Shown here in pieces: positions 6,860 through 11,941 of a stretch of 21,892 bases of DNA. Made by a program: the position numbers and the translations under genes. Under the pieces are notes generated by a model that did not search any database, had not been told where the DNA came from, and worked only from the letters and a program-made list of their open reading frames with translations. Numbering within the stretch: the first letter of the stretch is position 1; each line of letters begins with the position of its first letter. The stretch is from assembly GCA_026394835.1 (NCBI GenBank), contig JAPLZW010000060.1, positions 1 to 21,892 of the forward strand. The letters are read 5' to 3'. The stretch comes from Candidatus Wolfebacteria bacterium (lineage in GTDB: Bacteria > Patescibacteriota > Minisyncoccia > UBA6257 > UBA9933).

Positions 6860-7315
6860 TCAGTTTTCGCTGGTTGTTTTTATTTCTTTAAGCTTTTTTA
6901 CATAGTTATTAGGAAAAGAAAATTGCTCTGCGGCAGTGATCATTTTAAATAAATAATCCATGGAGGGCCTAAGAGAGTTTGTTGATTTGTTTACAACCGA
7001 ATAGGAGTCAGCTCTTATAAACTTTCCTGATTCATCAATAATCTCAATTTGAATTCGCTTATAATTATCTGGTATTCCTTCAAATTTATCGAGTTTGGCT
7101 ATATCGTCGGCTGTCATGGAATAAATTAACCCCCAAACTTCATTACCCCTACTTATGACTATATCAGCACAGCCGCATTTCCTGACCGGGGAATAAATTG
7201 TAAAAGCTATTTCATAATCCCTAAGAACTCCTTTACTCAAAAGTCTTGACTCCGGAGAGCGTTCTTTCATTTGTGATTGATCCATATTGGAACCGTATGC
7301 AAAGTAATAAACCAT
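6860..7315 (-). CDS. Gamma-glutamylcyclotransferase-like (AIG2/GGCT) protein
   Basis: The 151-residue protein starts with VYYFAYGSNM, the signature loop of the gamma-glutamylcyclotransferase fold. The catalytic Glu is expected at residue 79 in LDKFEGIPDNY. EVWGLIYSMTADD is the family's central strand. Members cleave gamma-glutamyl amino acids or peptides to 5-oxoproline; the precise substrate cannot be read from sequence. The ATG has no ribosome site and lies 4 nt after the stop of the 29-codon exonuclease stub (7320-7409). It may therefore be translated by coupling to that stub and share its leader. Confidence 0.85.
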   Translation of the reverse strand: MVYYFAYGSNMDQSQMKERSPESRLLSKGVLRDYEIAFTIYSPVRKCGCADIVISRGNEVWGLIYSMTADDIAKLDKFEGIPDNYKRIQIEIIDESGKFIRADSYSVVNKSTNSLRPSMDYLFKMITAAEQFSFPNNYVKKLKEIKTTSEN

Positions 7316-7319
7316 GTTT

Positions 7320-7409
7320 TTAGGAGAGAGAGGATATTTCGCCTCTATACGGGTCTAAGGTTGAAAATTCCGTATCAACAAAAATAATATTTTCGGAAAA
7401 AGGTTTCAT
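7320..7409 (-). pseudogene. Truncated start of a DEDD-type exonuclease-like gene
   Basis: Only 29 codons are open. They read IIFVDTEFSTLDPYRGEI, the first strand and ExoI motif (DxE) of RNase T/DNA polymerase III epsilon-type 3'-5' exonucleases. The frame then goes to SSLS and TAA. The rest of the domain is absent: the gamma-glutamylcyclotransferase gene begins 4 nt later. The ATG carries the shared leader core, so start and leader survive while the body has been lost or replaced. It may still act as a translated leader for the next gene. Confidence 0.6.
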
Positions 7410-7429
7410 ATAAAATCAAAAATTATTGG
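7410..7429 (-). repeat. Shared start-codon leader, copy 5
   Basis: The minus-strand core CAATAATTTTTGATTT is followed by TAT and the ATG of the exonuclease stub. The core is identical to the other copies. Confidence 0.85.
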
Positions 7430-7451
7430 TTTGGGTATGATTTTATGAAAT

Positions 7452-8399
7452 TTAGTACAAATATTTTTCTTCAGTTTTTTTGACAGTAAATGCTTTCTTG
7501 GCTAATTGAACGGTCATAATATATTGTTTAGCTCTCATATTAGTAGCGAAAATATCAATTATCAGCTCAAGTTTCCTTTTTGAAAATTTTTGCTTCTTCA
7601 TTTTCACAAATAAATTACCAACTATAACATTTTTACCTCGAAATACAGGTCCCCTGAGGTCTACCATAAATATTTTTACTCCTGGATTAACCGCGGATTC
7701 ATCACTGAACCCTGTAGCGGAAATTTGATCGCAAGAAGATTTATTAGCAACAGTTACAGAAACCTGAACATCTTTGGCAGCTGCGCTAGAATTATTTCCC
7801 ACGCCTATCGGGATATCCCAAGAACCATCTGGCCGTAGCTTCACTAATTGATTATTAAAAAGAGCTGATAAATCTGGGCCAGATGTCCCCGCAAACATCC
7901 TTTTTATAGTTTCGTACGGCATTTCATTAAATTCATCTCTAACGCGAATATAAAACTTCCCATCTATATTAGATCGAATTGGGTCTCCATTTGTCGGCGG
8001 TATAAAAGTTATAATAAGCCCTTTTGTATCGCTAGGATTTTTTGTTAGAAGTTTTGACTGACAAGAGATTATCTGTGGTTCAAAAACAGACGCTGCCGCT
8101 AGATCAATTTGAATTTTGAAATTTTTAATAGAGGCAATTTCTTCAACTTGGGTTAAGATATCTAAACCCGAATGACTGTGATGTGTAGTGGAAAGACCCC
8201 ATATTATTACCCCACCACCAGTATTAGCAAAGCCAGAAACAGCTTCCGCTAATTGTTGTTTTAATCCCTTATCCAAACGAGGCTCCCCTGGGCTTTTACA
8301 TTCCAAATATTGATTTTCTGTTTCTCCATTATCAATTAAGCGCTGGATATCGCTTAGTGAGGATAAAGATCGATAAAGTTTTTCTGCTATATTTTCCAT
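7452..8399 (-). CDS. Schlafen AlbA_2-domain protein
   Basis: The protein has 315 residues from the ATG at 8399. The N-terminal half is an AlbA_2 (Schlafen-type, formerly AAA_4) domain: YLECKSP (31-37) with the conserved E-x-K, then AVSGFANTGGGVIIWGL (53-69) and a later FYIRVRDEFNEMPYETIKRM. The C-terminal half (about 190-315) is beta-rich and I do not recognise it. AlbA_2 proteins bind nucleic acid, and several are found in phage-defence loci or act as regulators. The open frame continues upstream to a TTG (8465) inside the 43-bp repeat; those residues (RRVIFVLLLWGRG) come from the repeat and are rejected. A DUF3800 gene lies upstream on the same strand, separated by a terminator. Confidence 0.8.
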   Translation of the reverse strand: MENIAEKLYRSLSSLSDIQRLIDNGETENQYLECKSPGEPRLDKGLKQQLAEAVSGFANTGGGVIIWGLSTTHHSHSGLDILTQVEEIASIKNFKIQIDLAAASVFEPQIISCQSKLLTKNPSDTKGLIITFIPPTNGDPIRSNIDGKFYIRVRDEFNEMPYETIKRMFAGTSGPDLSALFNNQLVKLRPDGSWDIPIGVGNNSSAAAKDVQVSVTVANKSSCDQISATGFSDESAVNPGVKIFMVDLRGPVFRGKNVIVGNLFVKMKKQKFSKRKLELIIDIFATNMRAKQYIMTVQLAKKAFTVKKTEEKYLY

Positions 8400-8431
8400 A
8401 GCTGAGAGATGAGGATTTGCTCTACCCCTAC

Positions 8432-8474
8432 CCCACAATAATAATACAAAAATCACCCGCCGCAAGGATGAGCT
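8432..8474. repeat. 43-bp direct repeat, copy B
   Basis: This is the second copy of the repeat at 6264-6306 (41 of 43 identical), lying just upstream of the AlbA_2 gene. The GCAA tetraloop is kept but two stem positions have changed, so the hairpin is weaker than in copy A. On the minus strand both copies can be read as a short frame ending AHPCGG-stop. Confidence 0.75.
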
Positions 8475-8515
8475 ATCTCTGTATCCAGATGACCGCGCAG
8501 AACCATGCTGAAACT

Positions 8516-8608
8516 CTATCGGTTACCCTTTCCAACAGGAAAACATCTCACAAAATTTAGCATTAAATCTACCCAATCTAAGTTATCCACATCCATTTGA
8601 CTTCCCAT
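8516..8608 (-). other. Possible 30-codon leader ORF upstream of the AlbA_2 gene
   Basis: ATG at 8608 reads MGSQMDVDNLDWVDLMLNF and continues to RCFPVGKGNR, then TAG. The same frame stays open after the TAG to the AHPCGG-stop inside repeat copy B (8461 region). A TATAAT-like -10 lies just upstream at 8622-8627. It may be a small peptide, a broken gene, or chance. Confidence 0.3.
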
Positions 8609-8621
8609 CCTTAACTAGCGT

Positions 8622-8627
8622 ATTATA
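8622..8627 (-). promoter_or_regulatory. TATAAT -10 element upstream of the AlbA_2 unit
   Basis: A perfect TATAAT on the minus strand, but only CATTTA at the expected -35 position. It follows the DUF3800 terminator and would transcribe the 30-codon ORF, repeat copy B and the AlbA_2 gene. Confidence 0.4.
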
Positions 8628-8629
8628 TA

Positions 8630-8674
8630 AATATAAAGGATCGGTAAATGCGCGGCTAGCCATGACCGATTCTT
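8630..8674 (-). terminator. Terminator of the DUF3800 gene
   Basis: GAATCGGT (8672-8665 on the minus strand) pairs with ACCGATCC (8645-8638) with one mismatch, around an inner GGCTAGCC palindrome, followed by TTTATAT. A T-rich run on the plus side makes it look bidirectional. Confidence 0.65.
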
Positions 8675-8680
8675 TTATTT

Positions 8681-9427
8681 TTAGACTATTACTTCGAAGA
8701 TTCCAGTAGCCATTTTTGAGTCAATTAAATCCTTAAATAACATCTCTATTTGATTCAAGCTTACTTCATCTCTTTTATTAATTTTTAATTCATAAAATAC
8801 ATTTCCCATTATCGCAAGGCCATCAGCAATCTGAACATGGGAATCTAGATTAAGTTTATTCACTAAGCTGATTGATGTCATTTTATTTCGATAGTCTGCG
8901 CTAACTATTCCTTCGGAAGGAATACCCATTCCTTGAAGCCTATTATGAGCTTCTATAAGATATTTATCTTGCTGAGGATCAGATTCTAATATTATTTTCC
9001 CCTTCCCGGAATTAATCAGGTATTTCTTTGTAAATTCTTCCAGTATCTTTGAATATGATCTCCTAAGGATTGCTATGTCGTTCCAGCCCAATTTTTTTGC
9101 TTTATTTTTATCAACCACAACTATTGCGATTGAAACTTCCGACGGGGATATTATTTTTATATATTCAGGCCAAAACTCCAACTCTATTTTGAGATCTCCG
9201 AAAATCGAAAATGGTCCCTTTTTTCTTAACATATCCCTTGAATGGAATACTATATCTGGATCATGAAAGTATTTAGTTTTCAAATTTTTTAAATTCTTTT
9301 CTAGATTAGAAAGGTAATCTTCTGTAAGAATAAGACCCGACAAGATAAATGTAGTGGAGGGATGATTAAGGCTTGCCTTACCAGTCTCATCAATCGCTAA
9401 TAGCTTAATGCCTGTGTTATTTAACAT
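8681..9427 (-). CDS. DUF3800 family protein
   Basis: The 248-residue protein starts with KLLAIDETGKASL, matching the IDESG motif that opens DUF3800. FHSRDMLRKKGPF is the second conserved block, and HVQIADGLA near residue 200 is the C-terminal IQxAD motif. The acidic residues in these blocks (Asp13, Glu14 and the Asp of IQIAD) suggest an RNase H-like nuclease fold. Activity has not been generally established. DUF3800 genes are common in phage-defence and mobile regions. A TATAAT at 9434-9439 ends 6 nt before the ATG, so the mRNA is probably leaderless. It has its own terminator and lies next to the tRNA-Gln gene. Confidence 0.8.
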   Translation of the reverse strand: MLNNTGIKLLAIDETGKASLNHPSTTFILSGLILTEDYLSNLEKNLKNLKTKYFHDPDIVFHSRDMLRKKGPFSIFGDLKIELEFWPEYIKIISPSEVSIAIVVVDKNKAKKLGWNDIAILRRSYSKILEEFTKKYLINSGKGKIILESDPQQDKYLIEAHNRLQGMGIPSEGIVSADYRNKMTSISLVNKLNLDSHVQIADGLAIMGNVFYELKINKRDEVSLNQIEMLFKDLIDSKMATGIFEVIV

Positions 9428-9433
9428 TATATA

Positions 9434-9439
9434 ATTATA
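9434..9439 (-). promoter_or_regulatory. -10 element of the DUF3800 gene
   Basis: TATAAT on the minus strand, then exactly 6 nt, then ATG. Transcription would start at or next to the start codon. The -35 is not clear. Confidence 0.5.
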
Positions 9440-9480
9440 CTCTTCTTATTTTGAATCTAATTCAGCTTAGCTGGGAGACA

Positions 9481-9512
9481 GGGACTCCTGCCTACGGCAG
9501 GCAGGCGAACCC
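9481..9512. repeat. Palindromic repeat inside a tRNA T-arm-like sequence
   Basis: CCTGCCTACGGCAGGCAGG (9487-9505) is a 19-nt palindromic element (CTGCC/GGCAG arms). It sits between GGGACT (9481-9486) and CGAACCC (9506-9512). Without it the flanks read GGGACTCGAACCC, the usual complement of a tRNA T-arm. It may be a repeat inserted in a tRNA remnant; the rest of that tRNA is not convincing. Confidence 0.5.
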
Positions 9513-9524
9513 ATCTTAAATCGG

Positions 9525-9595
9525 CTGCGGGGCTAGGAATCGGACCTAGATTTAGGGATTCAAAGTCCCCCGTGTTACCATTGCACTACCCCGCA
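9525..9595 (-). tRNA. tRNA-Gln (anticodon TTG)
   Basis: The 71-nt gene folds as a cloverleaf. The acceptor TGCGGGG pairs with CCCCGCA and the discriminator is G73, as usual for tRNA-Gln. T8 and A9 are present. The D stem is GTG/CAC, and the anticodon stem GGGGA/TCCCT encloses the loop CTTTGAA, giving anticodon TTG. The T stem CTAGG/CCTAG is perfect. CCA is not encoded. The T-loop is TCCGATT, so position 55 is C instead of the nearly universal T (pseudouridine). The tRNA 3' end faces the accessory island. Confidence 0.93.
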
Positions 9596-9662
9596 ATTAT
9601 ATAACTAACAACAATTAAATTACATTAAAAAACGAAAATTGTCCATAAATCCTCCACTCCCC

Positions 9663-9691
9663 TTGCTCAAAAACTCTATTCCCTGTATGAT
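9663..9691 (+). promoter_or_regulatory. Promoter of the trigger factor gene
   Basis: TTGCTC (9663-9668), a 17-bp spacer and TATGAT (9686-9691). The start would be near 9698, about 12 nt before the ATG at 9710 and downstream of the alternative GTG at 9695, which supports the ATG. Confidence 0.6.
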
Positions 9692-9709
9692 TTTGTGGCA
9701 AAAAATCTT

Positions 9710-10663
9710 ATGGAAAAATCATATTTAAACCTCAGAAAGGGAAAGCTTAAAAACAACGAAGTTGAATACGAAGCGGAAATTTCGGCCTCAGCCCTGGAAA
9801 ACAGCTCGGCCGGTATTTTAGCCGAATTGGCATTGGATTTTGAAATGCCCGGTTTCAGAAAAGGCAAAGCGCCGATAAGTATGGTACGGAAGCATATTAA
9901 TGAAGTGCGCTTGCTTGAAGACGCCGCGAACGACGCTTTGCGTTCGGTATTGAAAGAAATAATTGAAGACGAAAAGCTCTCCATCTTGGGCGCGCCCCAC
10001 GTGAATGTGACGAAACTCGCTCCAGGGAATCCAGTTGAATTCAAAGTGAAATTCGCCTTGGCGCCGGAAATAAAACTGGCTGACTACAGAAAAATTAGCG
10101 AAAAAATAATGGCGCGCGAAGACAATATTGAAGTGACCGACAAGGAATTTGATAACGGCAAGGAACCGGAAAAACTGCCGGAACTGACGGATGAATTCAT
10201 AAAAAAGATGGGGCCGTTTGAAAACGTGGAAGCTTTCAAGAATCAGCTGAAAGATAATCTCCTAAAAGACAAAAAAGCCAGAATGAAACAAACAAAGAGG
10301 GATGAAATAATCTCCGAAATACTTAAACACTCTAAGTTGGAAGTCCCCCCGATGTTTTTGGAGGAAGAGCTTATGGATTACACCGCGGAACGCGACGAGA
10401 AACTGAAAGAAACCGGCAAAACCGCGGACGCTCTCTTAAAAGAAGAGCAAAAACTGATTGAGGAGCAGATTAAAGTCAGGCTTATTTTCGGGGAAATCCA
10501 GAAAGAGGAAAAACTGGAAGCCGATGAAACGGAAATCCATTCCCGCGCCGAACGGCTTGAAGCCCGCTATCCGGACCAAGAACACCACTATCTCCATCAC
10601 GTCGCCGAGGCTATGATATTGAACGAAAAAGTTTTTGAGATCTTGGAAAATAAGAAATCTTAA
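9710..10663 (+). CDS. tig: Trigger factor, short form without PPIase domain
   Basis: This is the ribosome-bound chaperone that meets nascent chains at the exit tunnel. It has 317 residues against the usual 430 or so. The N-terminal ribosome-binding domain has the signature GFRKGKAP (48-55). After about residue 130 the sequence passes straight into the helical C-terminal domain (ELTDEFIKKMGPFENVEAFK), so the FKBP-type PPIase domain is missing. The C-terminus is NEKVFEILENKKS. The GTG at 9695 would add five residues but lies upstream of the predicted transcription start; the ATG at 9710 is preferred. The last 32 nt of conserved sequence (10622-10653) recur at the end of the Nudix gene (11867-11898). 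Confidence 0.88.
   Translation: MEKSYLNLRKGKLKNNEVEYEAEISASALENSSAGILAELALDFEMPGFRKGKAPISMVRKHINEVRLLEDAANDALRSVLKEIIEDEKLSILGAPHVNVTKLAPGNPVEFKVKFALAPEIKLADYRKISEKIMAREDNIEVTDKEFDNGKEPEKLPELTDEFIKKMGPFENVEAFKNQLKDNLLKDKKARMKQTKRDEIISEILKHSKLEVPPMFLEEELMDYTAERDEKLKETGKTADALLKEEQKLIEEQIKVRLIFGEIQKEEKLEADETEIHSRAERLEARYPDQEHHYLHHVAEAMILNEKVFEILENKKS
10622..10653 (+). repeat. tig 3'-end direct repeat, left copy
   Basis: The 32 nt encoding NEKVFEILEN at the end of trigger factor match 11867-11898 at 29 of 32 positions. All three differences are synonymous (GAG/GAA, ATC/ATT, TTG/CTG). Confidence 0.85.
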
Positions 10664-10671
10664 TGATTTTC

Positions 10672-10680
10672 TGGTAAAAT
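10672..10680 (+). promoter_or_regulatory. Extended -10 promoter of the methyltransferase unit
   Basis: TGGTAAAAT is an extended -10, followed by exactly 6 nt and the ATG at 10687. This places a leaderless transcript start at the first codon of the frame interrupted by TAG. Confidence 0.55.
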
Positions 10681-10686
10681 TTATAT

Positions 10687-10728
10687 ATGCCCGAAGTTTT
10701 TGACTCTCAAAAAAAATTATGGGAATAG
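10687..10728 (+). other. Original N-terminus of the methyltransferase, cut by an in-frame TAG
   Basis: ATG at 10687 reads MPEVFDSQKKLWE, then TAG (10726-10728). The same frame continues without a break as SHIDRAQEFKDLEDIPNDF into the methyltransferase. A promoter sits 6 nt before this ATG, so this was probably the true start. The amber codon is either a single-base mutation, a sequencing error, or a read-through site. Confidence 0.6.
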
Positions 10729-10761
10729 TCACACATAGATAGGGCCCAAGAATTTAAGGAT

Positions 10762-11349
10762 TTGGAAGACATTCCTAACGACTTTGCGCTAAAATGCGCA
10801 GAGTTAATTCCTAAAGACGGCACAGTGCTTGAGATTGGATCGGCAAACGGAAGGGATGCCAGATTTTTTGCAAAAGATAAAAATTGCAAAGTAATAGCAA
10901 TTGACTTCTCTCTGAATGGGCTCAATCAGCTAAAAGAAGCTTCGGTAAAAGATAATACAAGCGATAAAGTTTATCCCGTAGTTGCGGACGCAAAAGAACT
11001 ATCTGTCCGGAGAAAAGAAAGCATAGATGCCGTATATGCAAGGTCGGCTCTGCATCTTTCCGACGAAGAGTTGGATTATTTTTTTACGCACATTTTGGGA
11101 TTATTAAAAAAGAACGGATATATAATGATTGAGGGCAAAACCGAAGACGACTCAAAAATAAAAAGGAGCGAAAAAATCACCGGCAATCTATACAAAGATA
11201 ATGATGGTCACATAAGGAGAGCATGGAATGAATCCTTAATTAGAGATATTATTAAAAAGTATAATCTACGATTAATTGAAATTAACCAATCAACCGAATT
11301 CTGGAAAAATGTGGAAGATCAATTTATTAATTTCATAGCCCAAAAATAA
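10762..11349 (+). CDS. Class I SAM-dependent methyltransferase (possibly disrupted)
   Basis: From the TTG at 10762 the protein has 195 residues. TVLEIGSANGRDARFF (21-36) is motif I, the glycine-rich SAM loop, and VIAIDFS (44-50) is motif II with the acidic ribose-binding Asp. VVADAKEL, DAVYARSALHLSDEE and LLKKNGYIMIEGKT are the later Rossmann strands of the Methyltransf_11/25 group. The acceptor is unknown. TTG is the first usual start codon after the in-frame TAG at 10726, but the family normally has an N-terminal helix, here encoded upstream of the stop. The gene may therefore be a pseudogene or give a shortened protein. It forms a pair with the Nudix gene 10 nt downstream, and both lie between two copies of the tig 3' end. 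Confidence 0.7.
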   Translation: MEDIPNDFALKCAELIPKDGTVLEIGSANGRDARFFAKDKNCKVIAIDFSLNGLNQLKEASVKDNTSDKVYPVVADAKELSVRRKESIDAVYARSALHLSDEELDYFFTHILGLLKKNGYIMIEGKTEDDSKIKRSEKITGNLYKDNDGHIRRAWNESLIRDIIKKYNLRLIEINQSTEFWKNVEDQFINFIAQK

Positions 11350-11359
11350 ACTAAAAAAT

Positions 11360-11905
11360 ATGGACCAAGAACCAAGAGTCGTAGTCTCCGCCATCATCAT
11401 AAAAAAGGATGAAGACGGAATAAAAATATTCACCCAAGCGAGATGGAAGCCGGAATCAAGCCCGACATATTCGGGTATGATTGAAATACCGGCTGGCGGG
11501 ATAGATTCCTACGAGAATGTTTATGACGCCTTAAAAAGAGAAATAAAAGAGGAGTGCAGCCTAGACATCGTAAGAATTATAAATGATTATCAAGGACCCA
11601 TTACCCAAATCCGAGAAAAAGACAAATTTTTCGCCTTTAAACCCTTCATTTGCCAACAAGCCCTAGAAACAGACGAAGGGCTTCCATGGGTAGGGTTTGT
11701 ATTTTTATGCGAAGCAAAAGGAGACGTGCGTCTCAATCCCCACGAAGCAAAAGACCCGGCATGGTTATCTTTGAATGAGTTGGCAGATATTGTTCACAAT
11801 AAACCGGATACGATTTTCCCATTACAATTGCCCGTGCTTCAATACTTTCTTGAGTGGAGCGAAAAAAACGAAAAAGTTTTTGAAATTCTGGAAAATAACT
11901 CCTAG
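11360..11905 (+). CDS. Nudix hydrolase with a trigger-factor-like tail
   Basis: The 181-residue protein has a Nudix box from Gly46 to Leu69: the G-x5-E part ends at Glu52, and REIKEECSL carries the metal-binding glutamates (61, 64, 65). Ser replaces the usual Gly near the end of the box. It resembles ADP-ribose or nucleoside diphosphate-sugar pyrophosphatases in having a Gly-rich IEIPAGGID before the box, but the substrate is uncertain. The ATG follows the methyltransferase stop by 10 nt with no ribosome site. The C-terminus NEKVFEILENNS copies the end of trigger factor. That tail is not part of the Nudix fold and looks like a displaced tig end fused in frame. Confidence 0.85.
   Translation: MDQEPRVVVSAIIIKKDEDGIKIFTQARWKPESSPTYSGMIEIPAGGIDSYENVYDALKREIKEECSLDIVRIINDYQGPITQIREKDKFFAFKPFICQQALETDEGLPWVGFVFLCEAKGDVRLNPHEAKDPAWLSLNELADIVHNKPDTIFPLQLPVLQYFLEWSEKNEKVFEILENNS
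11867..11898 (+). repeat. tig 3'-end direct repeat, right copy
   Basis: Second copy of the 32 nt at 10622-10653, in the same orientation, forming the end of the Nudix reading frame. The terminator-like palindrome 11909-11937 follows. Confidence 0.85.
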
Positions 11906-11908
11906 CCA

Positions 11909-11937
11909 AATCTTACGAAGTTGAACTTCGTAAGATT
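11909..11937 (+). repeat. 29-bp palindrome, copy 2 (between the Nudix gene and obg)
   Basis: Arms AATCTTACGAAGTT and its complement around a central G at 11923, identical to copy 1. It starts 3 nt after the Nudix stop and ends 4 nt before the converging obg stop. GGTTTTATTG follows on the plus strand, so it could serve as a terminator for both genes. Confidence 0.85.
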
Positions 11938-11941
11938 GGTT

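Noticed and set aside
4363..7429. Leader repeats as a CRISPR array
   Set aside because: Five copies of a 16-nt core are spaced by whole genes, not by spacers of uniform length, and no cas genes are present.
8400..8465. TTG-started extension of the AlbA_2 protein
   Set aside because: It is translated repeat sequence (copy B), and the ATG at 8399 begins a sensible domain start.
8583..8591. TTATCCACA, a perfect DnaA-box sequence
   Set aside because: It is a single isolated box with no cluster, no AT-rich unwinding region and no dnaA or dnaN nearby, so it is no evidence for an origin.
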